A stretch of DNA of 64,000 nt from a virus. The stretch lies in the IMG/VR virus record IMGVR_UViG_3300042887_004758, positions 1-64,000 of that record, one strand, 5' to 3'. Of the stretch, positions 49,653 through 57,380 are shown piece after piece (within the stretch, counting starts at the first letter, position 1; each line of letters starts with the position of its first letter). Position numbers and translations under genes: made by a program. The notes below the pieces were generated by a model. It did not search any database, was not told the origin of the DNA, and was given only the letters and a program-made list of their open reading frames with translations.

Positions 49653-50713
49653 AGTTCAGCTTCTACTGGTTTAAGTTTATCTAATTGTTGTTCCAATGAT
49701 TCAACTCGATTAGAAACATATTCTTGAAATAATTTATTCGAAAGAGTTACGAACTCTTCATGATTCTGATATTTTTTGGCAGTGTCCAAACCTTCTTGTA
49801 TTAAAGTTTCCGACACATTATCTTCTAACCAATTTTTAATATATTCTGCCAAGATATCAACCAAATCAAAATTATTTGTTGTCCAAATACCATTCTTCTC
49901 ATTAATCCATTCAGGTTCGATATAGGGAATTCTTCCAATGACTGGTGTACCCACAGACATTGACTCCAACGGATATGTTCCAAAAGATGATTTTTCATCT
50001 ATCCAAACAGAAACACATGCGTCTCGGAGTGGTTCATAAAATTGATCTTGATTCATAGATCTCATATCACGGAATGTAAACCAACGGTATTGAGGATATT
50101 TCTGATAGAAAATTTTAATCAAATTCAAAGAGTCTCTCTGTTCTCTTGAGTGAATCGCAATAATTGGTTTTGCTGGTTTATCTTTTTCGGTTGCGTATTT
50201 TGATAGAGGAACGGGTAAAACATCAACAGACACACTTCTGAAAATATCTCTTACCTTTTCAGCTAAAATTTCTGAAGTGGTCAAACACTTGTACACTCCA
50301 AATCCATTCCAACTTTGACCTGGTTTGAGAGTCTCGAATACATGATCATATGCTTGTGTGAGAATAATTTTACCACATGGAAGATTTTGAACCTGTTCGA
50401 TGATATATCCCAATAACTCAGGAATAATCAAAAAATCCTCAACCCCAACCTGTAAATTCTGACCATTTACATAATTTTCTTCGAGATCCTCGTATCCTTC
50501 ACCCAACCATGTTTTGTGTGATGTATATCCTTTTTCTTCAAACAAAATGATTGCATTTTTTCCATTTTGTTTCAAAGCATTCGCCAAATCATAAATGTAT
50601 TTTATTGATGCTTTGGGATTTCCTTTTGTATCTTGCACAAAAAAATAAAACTTATTAGTTCCGTTCTTAAGTGCTAAAATAGTTTTCTCTATTTTTACTA
50701 TATTATCTGTCAT
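49649..50713 (-). CDS. GT-B glycosyltransferase, 354 aa
   Basis: The C-terminal half shows a GT4-like nucleotide-sugar-binding fold: KPIIAIHSREQRDSLNLI, RWFTFRDM, then SVWIDEKSSFGTYPLESMSV (about residues 246-265) with G-x-x-x-E in place of the E-x(7)-E donor motif, followed by GTPVIGRIPY. Start coupled by ATGA overlap to the GT2-like gene. Likely a phage sugar transferase; donor and acceptor unknown. Confidence 0.8.
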   Translation of the reverse strand: MTDNIVKIEKTILALKNGTNKFYFFVQDTKGNPKASIKYIYDLANALKQNGKNAIILFEEKGYTSHKTWLGEGYEDLEENYVNGQNLQVGVEDFLIIPELLGYIIEQVQNLPCGKIILTQAYDHVFETLKPGQSWNGFGVYKCLTTSEILAEKVRDIFRSVSVDVLPVPLSKYATEKDKPAKPIIAIHSREQRDSLNLIKIFYQKYPQYRWFTFRDMRSMNQDQFYEPLRDACVSVWIDEKSSFGTYPLESMSVGTPVIGRIPYIEPEWINEKNGIWTTNNFDLVDILAEYIKNWLEDNVSETLIQEGLDTAKKYQNHEEFVTLSNKLFQEYVSNRVESLEQQLDKLKPVEAEL

Positions 50714-51011
50714 CGTCTTCTGTTTTTTTCAATATATTATCTTTAACTAAGGTATTAAATGCTAATTTAAAATCTATAGGAACATCACTTCCTCTCATCC
50801 CCATATTTTCATCGATATCTTCTTTCTCTGTTAATAAAACTTCAATCAAAAATTTGTAAACTTCGTAACTTACAACATTTATTGAAATTTTTTCATCAAC
50901 ATCGGCTCCATCTTCTTCTGTAATGACTTGTGTTGGTTTTGCGTCAATACGAAGTTTCGCATCTAGATGATTTAAATCTAAATACCATTCATCTCCAAAA
51001 ATTTTAAACAT
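50703..51011 (-). CDS. Hypothetical protein, 102 aa
   Basis: Beta-rich, acidic (FGDEWYLDLNHLDAKLRIDA), no recognised motif. Overlaps both neighbours by 8-11 nt, so it is embedded in the minus-strand operon. Confidence 0.7.
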   Translation of the reverse strand: MFKIFGDEWYLDLNHLDAKLRIDAKPTQVITEEDGADVDEKISINVVSYEVYKFLIEVLLTEKEDIDENMGMRGSDVPIDFKLAFNTLVKDNILKKTEDDDR

Positions 51012-51612
51012 TAATTATATTATTTTTATAAAAATTTATAAATTCTTCTAAAGAGTAAATCCTTTTACCGTATTCATAAGATGAGTTTTGTTCGTTACTA
51101 AATAAAACTACATTCGGAATCCAGTTTTTATAATCGTTTATTAGTGAGGTGTTACAAGTTACCAACACATCGACATCTTTCAAAATACGATCAATAGTTT
51201 TATCATTGTAGAATAATATCTCCTCAATTTCACATCCAAATTTAGACAGAAAAAATAAAGTGGAGGGTTTAGATCTACCGATTTCATCTGAAACAATAAT
51301 TATTTGATTGTCATCTCGTAGTTCTTTATAGATTTGGTTCAGAACTTGAAATGTATTCATTTCTGTTGATGGGGCATGACCAAAAATAGTCATTGGGTTT
51401 TCTATATAAATAAATTCATACAGTTCATCGTCAGATTGAAACTTGAAATGATCTTTAATAATTTCAGTGTTGATGGGTCGTACTATTTCGTATTGGAATT
51501 GTTCTTCCTCTTCACCAACCTCTAACTCATCTATCAAATATTTCTCATATGTAGATTCCAATTTTTTAATGGTGTCCCGAAGAACACCATTTACTTCGAA
51601 AGCGATCCTCAT
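51004..51612 (-). CDS. Degenerate HAD-fold protein
   Basis: The fold markers are clear but motif I reads AFEVNGVLRDT where active enzymes have DxDG: the nucleophile Asp is Glu and the second Asp is Asn. Motif II (IIIVSDE), the Lys motif (GRSKPSTLFF) and motif IV (DVDVLVTC) remain. It therefore may bind a phospho-ligand or protein rather than hydrolyse. Related HAD-like proteins occur next to phoH in T4-like phages. Overlaps phoH by 4 nt. Confidence 0.75.
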   Translation of the reverse strand: MRIAFEVNGVLRDTIKKLESTYEKYLIDELEVGEEEEQFQYEIVRPINTEIIKDHFKFQSDDELYEFIYIENPMTIFGHAPSTEMNTFQVLNQIYKELRDDNQIIIVSDEIGRSKPSTLFFLSKFGCEIEEILFYNDKTIDRILKDVDVLVTCNTSLINDYKNWIPNVVLFSNEQNSSYEYGKRIYSLEEFINFYKNNIINV

Positions 51613-52361
51613 TCTTCGTATTTATCTAATATTTTATTGATCAGGGGATTACGAATAATGTCTTTATTGTCAAAACTAAATACACCAATATCTTCAACAT
51701 TTTGGAATTTGACCAAAGCGTCGTATAATCCCGAATGAGTTTTATCCTTGTATCTATCAGTCTGTTCTAAGTCGCCCGAGATAAAAAATTTACTATTGAA
51801 TCCAATACGAGTAAGAAGAAGTTTCATTTGTTTTGGAGTGGCATTTTGACCTTCTTCAAATATTAGAATTGAGTTGTCAATATTCATACCCCTCATGTAC
51901 GCCAAGGCAAAGACCTCAATTACCTCTACTTCTTTCAATTTTTCTCTAGCTTCTTTACCAATGATCTTATTCATTAAGTAATAACTCGGAAAGATGTAGG
52001 GATCAAGTTTTTCTTCTACATTACCAGGTAATGATCCTAATTTTTCTTCAGCTTCAACGGCTGGTCTTACTATTATAATTTTCTCATAACCATTTTCAGG
52101 GTCACAAAGTAAATCAATAGCCGCTCTCATAGCAACAAAAGATTTCCCAACACCAGCCGGACCTGAACAAATCGTGATCTGATTGTTACAAAGAATATCA
52201 TAATAATCTTTTTGTGAATCAGTCAAAAACTTTTTTCTTGGTCTTTTAGTGACTATAGAATTTATTAATTCTTTCTTGTTTACATAAACCTCTCTTGGTT
52301 TAGTATCTTCTTTTTTTCTTTGTGTTCTTGTTTTTTTATACTCCTGTTGACCCGAATCCAT
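51609..52361 (-). CDS. phoH: PhoH-like ATPase
   Basis: Walker A CSGPAGVGKSF (about residues 57-67), IIIVRPAVEAEEKLGSLPGN (about 93-112, a PhoH hallmark), Walker B ILIFEEGQNATPKQMKLLLT (about 156-175, with EEGQN instead of DEAQN) and ISGDLEQTD. PhoH-like NTPases are widespread in T4-like phages; they are linked to RNA metabolism with unclear role. The N-terminal 30 residues are basic. Coupled with dUTPase by a 26-nt overlap. Confidence 0.94.
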   Translation of the reverse strand: MDSGQQEYKKTRTQRKKEDTKPREVYVNKKELINSIVTKRPRKKFLTDSQKDYYDILCNNQITICSGPAGVGKSFVAMRAAIDLLCDPENGYEKIIIVRPAVEAEEKLGSLPGNVEEKLDPYIFPSYYLMNKIIGKEAREKLKEVEVIEVFALAYMRGMNIDNSILIFEEGQNATPKQMKLLLTRIGFNSKFFISGDLEQTDRYKDKTHSGLYDALVKFQNVEDIGVFSFDNKDIIRNPLINKILDKYEE

Positions 52362-52905
52362 TCGCGTTTCTATCTTTATCGTTTATTTCGTTGACTTTGG
52401 TAAGATTAACTGAATCACCATTTAACACAGGTGCCATTACCGCTTGAGCAACTTTCATTCCTTTGTGTATTGTAATGTCCATCGTACTGTTATTCATTAA
52501 TATAACCTTTATTTCACCATTGTAACCAGAATCGACAGTTCCTGGAGAATTTAAGACGGAAATACCTTTATTAAGGGCAAGACCACTTTTGGATCTTACT
52601 TGAATTTCATATCCATAAGGAATATCGAAATATAGTCCTGTTGGGACAATAGACCATGATTTAGCCGATATGGTCACTTCAACATTTGATAGTAGATCAA
52701 AACCTGAATCACTTCCATAATTGTAAAAAGGGTCAGGGTTGTCTGATTTATTTACAAAAGACAAAGCGATTTTAGGTTTATAATCTTTTATCTGTTGTTC
52801 CAACAAAGACATGGTTTCTTGCATTTTTGACTGATCGGCTGACATATCCATCAATTCTTTTAGTGCCGACATTGTACTTGTAAAATTTTTAATCTCTTTA
52901 ATCAT
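52336..52905 (-). CDS. dut: dUTPase (dUTP pyrophosphatase)
   Basis: All five conserved motifs of the trimeric family are visible in order: GSDSGFDLLS (I), RSKSGLALNKG (II), VLNSPGTVDSGYNGEIKVIL (III), KGMKVAQAV (IV) and the C-terminal RNANGFGSTGV (V). It hydrolyses dUTP to dUMP, keeping uracil out of DNA and feeding thymidylate synthesis. An N-terminal 45-residue helical extension (MSADQSKMQETMSLLEQ) is additional to the core. Confidence 0.95.
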   Translation of the reverse strand: MIKEIKNFTSTMSALKELMDMSADQSKMQETMSLLEQQIKDYKPKIALSFVNKSDNPDPFYNYGSDSGFDLLSNVEVTISAKSWSIVPTGLYFDIPYGYEIQVRSKSGLALNKGISVLNSPGTVDSGYNGEIKVILMNNSTMDITIHKGMKVAQAVMAPVLNGDSVNLTKVNEINDKDRNANGFGSTGV

Positions 52906-53606
52906 TTTAAATCAAATATTTTTTTAATTATGTGAGCAAGTGCCACTGTATCTTTTTCACAATACTCACCAATCGTTTCAAGATTTTTGGTTTTGTAATA
53001 ATATTCATTAAGATTTTCACCTGTTACTTCACTGTCTTTGGGAGATTCAATTCCCATACTTACACACAAGAGATCCAAAGAACCAATTGAATAAGGATTA
53101 TTATAATTCCACAAATCTTTAGTATCAATTGCTTTTACTTCCCAAGGCTTTGTATTGTAAATTGGAAATATTTTTGGTGGTTTCATGTCGTTGATTACGA
53201 ATCTTTTACCGAGTGTTGGGATATCAAAAAGTTTGATATTATGACCACACATGTAAAAATCCAATCTTTCAATACGATTAAAAAGATTTCTAATTTCAGT
53301 CAGAAGTTCAACCTCGTTGTGGTTAGTAAAGGTTGTTCTATGAAGTTCTTTTTTAGTATCATAAAAACAAAAAGAGGCCGCAACAACTCTTGAAAATTCA
53401 GGAACAAGGGCTGCACGTTTGAAGTAGGTTTCTTCGGGTGAAATATCGCCATCTTCAGGGTACCTTCGTTTGAAGAAATCAATATAATCCAAAAAAACTT
53501 TATGTAACTTTGGTTTTTGTTTCTTTAACTCGGACAAAGTTTCAAATTCAGATACTGTTTCAATATCAAAAAACAGGATCTTGTCAAGTGGTTTATCTAA
53601 TGTCAT
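52902..53606 (-). CDS. DEDD-type 3'-5' exonuclease (PolB-exonuclease-like)
   Basis: Exo I motif ILFFDIETVSEF (DxE, about residues 10-21), Exo II GHNIKLFDIPTL (about 118-129), and Exo III YCEKDTVALAHI (about 215-226, Tyr-x3-Asp, DEDDy). This fits the stand-alone exonuclease family related to PolB proofreading domains found in phages. Likely DNA end processing or RNA degradation during replication. Coupled to dut by a 4-nt overlap. Confidence 0.9.
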   Translation of the reverse strand: MTLDKPLDKILFFDIETVSEFETLSELKKQKPKLHKVFLDYIDFFKRRYPEDGDISPEETYFKRAALVPEFSRVVAASFCFYDTKKELHRTTFTNHNEVELLTEIRNLFNRIERLDFYMCGHNIKLFDIPTLGKRFVINDMKPPKIFPIYNTKPWEVKAIDTKDLWNYNNPYSIGSLDLLCVSMGIESPKDSEVTGENLNEYYYKTKNLETIGEYCEKDTVALAHIIKKIFDLK

Positions 53607-54817
53607 AATGAATTATAGAAATTTCTTCTGTTTTCGGAAAGTACTTTCAAATGATATTTTTCATTTACAGTTTCATAGAGTTGCTCACCCAAATCTTCAA
53701 CCCAACTCGGATTTTCGATCAGTTTTTTCATGAACTTACTCCAATCTTTGTGGTTCTTGTATTCATCAACCAAGAGTCCATTTGCGCCTTTGACAAATTC
53801 ACCGTTATTCAATCCGTGTTTAATGTCAATTGTATAAGGACCGATATTGGATGCGATAATTGCCTTCTTGTAGAACCCCGCTTCAATGACTTTGAGTTGT
53901 GACTTCATCCGATTGAACATCGTATTCTTAATCGGTGCAAGTGATACGTCAAATTTACTGTAGTTCTTGGCATATGAAGTGACAGGTGCGGTCCAAACCC
54001 TTGTATAGAAAGGATCGGGTTCATCCATATAATCTTCCTGTTTCCATTTCATCAAAAATTCTTTTTGTTTTTCAGAAACATATTTGTAGTTTGATGTAAA
54101 AATCTTTTCATATTTAGCCCAAACAGTTTCTTCGGGAAGGATGGGTCTTTGTTTTTGTGTACCCGTTGCTTTATCAATCTCAGTCACTGTTCCACGAGTA
54201 TCAAAACCACAAATGTACAGACGATATTTGTCTTTCAAGTCAGAAATTTTATCAAATGTGCCATCCAAAATCATAAGGTCGTGTAAGTGAGATGACCCAC
54301 CCAACCATCCAAATCTGACTTTATCGGATGGGATTGTTTTCTCTTTGAATTGTGGTTCTTCTGGATCGATTCCGTTTGGAATGACGTGAACATTCTTGTT
54401 AATAGTTTTTCTAATTTCATTAGCAAAAATATCAGTGGTGGTGGTCACCCACTCCGCTTCACGTAGATTATTAACAATTATTTTATCAAACTTTCTTTCA
54501 ACAACCATTGCGTGAGCAGGGTGTTCCATACCCGGCATCCAATAATCGTCAATATCACAGACAGTTTTAATACCCATCTGTTTGAGTTGTCCGATTACTT
54601 CTCTTGATTTTTCATAGTTTGTGTTAAGTGATCTATGAAATGATACAATATCATAATTTTTGAAGAAATTCAAATCGTCAATACTGATATCGTACATAAT
54701 ATCAATATGGAATTCGTCGGGATATTGCTGTTGTAGATAAGTGTGTGGTTGAACAGAACGAAACTTACCAACACCTGTTCTGTCGCTCGGTAATACTAAA
54801 ATTCGTTTTTTTGACAT
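53603..54817 (-). CDS. GT-B glycosyltransferase (GT4-like), 404 aa
   Basis: N-terminal Rossmann domain begins RILVLPSDRTGVGKFR with the G-x-G-K loop; DIVSFHRSLNTNYEKSREVI follows. C-terminal donor domain: VRFGWLGGSSHLHDL, then MKSQLKVIEAGFYKKAIIAS (the E-x-x-x-x-x-A-x donor helix). Typical of GT4 enzymes. Substrate unknown. The C-terminal tail overlaps the exonuclease gene by 4 nt. Third glycosyltransferase in the virion gene cluster. Confidence 0.85.
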   Translation of the reverse strand: MSKKRILVLPSDRTGVGKFRSVQPHTYLQQQYPDEFHIDIMYDISIDDLNFFKNYDIVSFHRSLNTNYEKSREVIGQLKQMGIKTVCDIDDYWMPGMEHPAHAMVVERKFDKIIVNNLREAEWVTTTTDIFANEIRKTINKNVHVIPNGIDPEEPQFKEKTIPSDKVRFGWLGGSSHLHDLMILDGTFDKISDLKDKYRLYICGFDTRGTVTEIDKATGTQKQRPILPEETVWAKYEKIFTSNYKYVSEKQKEFLMKWKQEDYMDEPDPFYTRVWTAPVTSYAKNYSKFDVSLAPIKNTMFNRMKSQLKVIEAGFYKKAIIASNIGPYTIDIKHGLNNGEFVKGANGLLVDEYKNHKDWSKFMKKLIENPSWVEDLGEQLYETVNEKYHLKVLSENRRNFYNSL

Positions 54818-54863
54818 ATTTTTTTATTGAAAGTATAATTAAAAACTCTCAATAAAAAAAGGG

Positions 54864-55436
54864 TTACTTAAGTTTTTTGATACTTGTAATCTTACCTTCA
54901 AAAATATGTTTACCTACCGAAAGCTTCATTGTTTCGTTAGTAACCTTGGATTCAGAGATCATTCCTTTTATATCACCAAATTCTTCTTTGATAACATCTC
55001 TAACTGTATCTCTCACTAAATTTCTGATCATAGTCTTGAAACTTTCATCAATAATCGGACTTTGTGATGATTGTTTTTTGGGTTGAGTCCCTGATTGACT
55101 TTGAATTAATTTCGCAGCACCTTCAATAATTTCATCTGGTAATGTTGCACTGTATGAGTCAGGTTTTGCTATAGGATTTTCAATCATCAATCTTTTGATT
55201 TCATCAGGAAGATTCGAGCTCATAATTCTTTGTTCGTTGATCTCTGGCTCCGATACTTTGGGTTGCGCGGGAATGTTGTATATTGGTTCTTTATATTCTG
55301 ACGGGATATTGATGTTTGGAGATTGTCTAACCTCACCACGACCCATATTGTCGTGTCTCTCCATTATTTTTTTGGAAACTGCCAATTTCTGCATCAGGGA
55401 ATTCATATCGTTTGACATCTTAATTAAATTTTGCAT
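54864..55436 (-). CDS. Hypothetical structural-type protein, 190 aa
   Basis: Helical N-terminus (SLMQKLAVSKKIMERHDN), Pro-rich middle (about residues 40-110) and a C-terminal helix then a beta end VGKHIFEGKITSIKKL; no motif recognised. It probably belongs to the virion set. Overlaps the next gene by 17 nt. Confidence 0.7.
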   Translation of the reverse strand: MQNLIKMSNDMNSLMQKLAVSKKIMERHDNMGRGEVRQSPNINIPSEYKEPIYNIPAQPKVSEPEINEQRIMSSNLPDEIKRLMIENPIAKPDSYSATLPDEIIEGAAKLIQSQSGTQPKKQSSQSPIIDESFKTMIRNLVRDTVRDVIKEEFGDIKGMISESKVTNETMKLSVGKHIFEGKITSIKKLK

Positions 55437-55806
55437 TTTTAAATACTCTCGTCATAGATTTGTCACCGTTTGGGTTATAACCTGGACGAGCCTCAGTAAA
55501 TTTATCACCTGTTAGATTAAAAGAAAATGTTTTAGGTACAATAAATAAACGCCAACCTGGTAAGGGTTGTTTACCTATTGTAGATGTATGTGATGCACCC
55601 TCTCTTTCCCAAGCTCTCAACACCAAATTTCCTTTTTTTGATATTCCTAAACATACTGGTTCGAGTTCTCTCAATCCTTTACCTCCCGGTTCATCACCAT
55701 CATAGTTTATGACAATAATATTTTTATTGCGTATTGCGTCTATAAGGTCTTTTTGGGACGCGACCTCAAGAATAATTTGTTTTTTTAATATCTCTAATAA
55801 CTTCAT
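55420..55806 (-). CDS. WYL-like SH3-barrel protein with propeptide-like N-terminus, 128 aa
   Basis: The N-terminus (MKLLEILKKQIILE then VASQ) fits the [LI]-x-E pattern. The body resembles a WYL-like beta barrel: NIIVINYDGD, GLRELEPVCLGISKKGNLVL, RLFIVPKTFSFNLTGDKF. WYL domains bind nucleic acid or nucleotides; no helix-turn-helix is attached. It could be a packaged DNA-binding protein. Shares one base with the next gene (stop/start). Confidence 0.6.
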   Translation of the reverse strand: MKLLEILKKQIILEVASQKDLIDAIRNKNIIVINYDGDEPGGKGLRELEPVCLGISKKGNLVLRAWEREGASHTSTIGKQPLPGWRLFIVPKTFSFNLTGDKFTEARPGYNPNGDKSMTRVFKNAKFN

Positions 55807-56099
55807 TATTCAGGAATAGTATAACCTTTGTCCTTGTTATACTTATTGATCTTGATGTTATTTGTTCTTTCAGCAGTATCTAATGAAGTACCGGCTTGAA
55901 CATTATAAACATCCAAGTAAAATCCAGTTCCTCTTCCGATATCATCACCATCAGCAAGAGCGTCAGGGTGAACGGATGAATAACTCTGTGAACGAGGTGA
56001 GAAATCATTTCTTGGGAATAATATACCTCTTTGTTGTTCAGCGATTTTACTCAATTCATTTGCAGGTTGTGCAAAATCTAATCTATCATTTGCTTCCAT
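55806..56099 (-). CDS. Hypothetical protein, 97 aa
   Basis: Asp/Arg/Gly-rich, disordered in appearance, with FYLDVYNVQAGTSLDTAERT near the C-terminus; no motif recognised. Overlaps both neighbours, so it is part of the same minus-strand operon, probably structural. Confidence 0.68.
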   Translation of the reverse strand: MEANDRLDFAQPANELSKIAEQQRGILFPRNDFSPRSQSYSSVHPDALADGDDIGRGTGFYLDVYNVQAGTSLDTAERTNNIKINKYNKDKGYTIPE

Positions 56100-56550
56100 A
56101 ATTTATTAATTTTTTTATTCTGTTTATTTCCTCATTTATATTTTCAGGGGCAAGTTGTTTAAAGTGACTCTGATGTGTATTGTCAGATGCATTTGGAACT
56201 ATAGGATTGAGATCTGTATCAGGTTTTGTATGTTTTTGAATAATGGATGACTTCTTATCTTTTTCTCTCATAGACTGAAGTATACCAGTAACCCAACTCC
56301 TCATTTTATCTCCTCCGAGAAGTTCAAACGACAATCCTTCTTTCGGGTTGGTTTTGAACCAATTTTGAATTCTCTCCAAGTTTTGGAATGTCAACATACC
56401 CTTCTTTACCAAGTCCAAATTTCTTTTCCACCCTTGAGTTTGAGATAATTCCTCTTTGGATTTTCCCGCACCGAGTTTTTGTTTCTCTTTTAGAAGACTT
56501 ATAAGTTCTTGTGGAACCTTTATTTGTTTTCCGTAGAGTGAACTATTCAT
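56086..56550 (-). CDS. Basic helical protein, 154 aa
   Basis: Lys/Arg-rich with MRSWVTGILQSMREKDKKS and a helical C-terminus (INEEINRIKKLINYGS) that resembles the charged helices at the N-termini of the propeptide proteins. Not recognised; a DNA-binding or prohead protein is possible. Confidence 0.7.
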   Translation of the reverse strand: MNSSLYGKQIKVPQELISLLKEKQKLGAGKSKEELSQTQGWKRNLDLVKKGMLTFQNLERIQNWFKTNPKEGLSFELLGGDKMRSWVTGILQSMREKDKKSSIIQKHTKPDTDLNPIVPNASDNTHQSHFKQLAPENINEEINRIKKLINYGSK

Positions 56551-57323
56551 AGGTTCTTTATTAATTTCAATAATTCAGACATTGTTAATCCTTCTTTGTC
56601 TGCCAATTTTTTGATGGATTTTATATTTCTTTGTAAGATTTTTGATGTTTTTGGTTCTTTATCACTAACATCATTATCTTTTGATGATTTTCTAACCAAG
56701 ATATCTTCCACCATCTTAATCGCTTTTTGTCGTTGTTCTTCTTGAATTTCTCTTTCTTTTAGAACACTTCTTGATACGAAATTTGGATCGTCTTTGTATG
56801 GTGATTTTTCGTCCATTTCTGATTTTTTTCCGAATTCTATGGTTCTATCTTCAGCATCGGCAACATCCATACCCAGTTCTTTTTCAAGGTACTTAATTGT
56901 ATCTTCCGCGTCCATAAATTTGGTTTCTTCATAACCAAATGCATCTTCAAAATTTACTTCTTTCAACGAAGGTGAAAAATAAGCTCCGAAAGCTCTGAAA
57001 CCTCTTGATAGTGGATCGTTAGTAATTCTTGCGTTTGGAATGGTTTGATCCATCGTTTTTCTTGGATGAAGTTTTGGGTTAAGTCCAAATGGTATTTTAG
57101 AACTGTTCATAGTTCCATCAAAATCAATTAATTCATCCAATTCTTTTTTGGGTTCCTTTGATTTTGAAACATATTGTTTTTTGGGTTCCTTTGATTTTGA
57201 AACATATTGTTTGTGACTTTTGCATGGCATAAAGACCTCACCGTGTTTGTGAGTTCCTTCACAACCGAGTTCTTCTGCCTTTTTTTCGGCCGTTGTTTCT
57301 AACTTATATCCCTTAAGTTTCAT
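56547..57323 (-). CDS. Cys-motif protein with tandem duplication, 258 aa
   Basis: A compact motif CEGTHKHGEVFMPCKSH (about residues 20-36) with Cys/His spacing of a small zinc site is followed by two copies of KQYVSKSKEPK and a long helical C-terminal half (KILQRNIKSIKKLADKEGLT). No family recognised. First gene of the long minus-strand structural operon, transcribed from a divergent late-motif region. Confidence 0.72.
   Translation of the reverse strand: MKLKGYKLETTAEKKAEELGCEGTHKHGEVFMPCKSHKQYVSKSKEPKKQYVSKSKEPKKELDELIDFDGTMNSSKIPFGLNPKLHPRKTMDQTIPNARITNDPLSRGFRAFGAYFSPSLKEVNFEDAFGYEETKFMDAEDTIKYLEKELGMDVADAEDRTIEFGKKSEMDEKSPYKDDPNFVSRSVLKEREIQEEQRQKAIKMVEDILVRKSSKDNDVSDKEPKTSKILQRNIKSIKKLADKEGLTMSELLKLIKNL
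57144..57209 (-). repeat. Perfect 33-bp tandem duplication
   Basis: Units 57144-57176 and 57177-57209 are identical, encoding the repeated KQYVSKSKEPK segment; perfect identity indicates a recent duplication. Confidence 0.95.
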
Positions 57324-57338
57324 TAAGTTTTTTTATCT

Positions 57339-57364
57339 ATAAATACAAGGTGAGATGTATTTAT
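57339..57364. promoter_or_regulatory. Divergent late-type promoter motifs
   Basis: GTATTTAT occurs in the sense direction of both flanking genes: minus strand 57339-57346 before the Cys-motif gene and plus strand 57357-57364 before the adhesin-like gene. Confidence 0.6.
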
Positions 57365-57380
57365 TTTAAAAAAAGAATCC

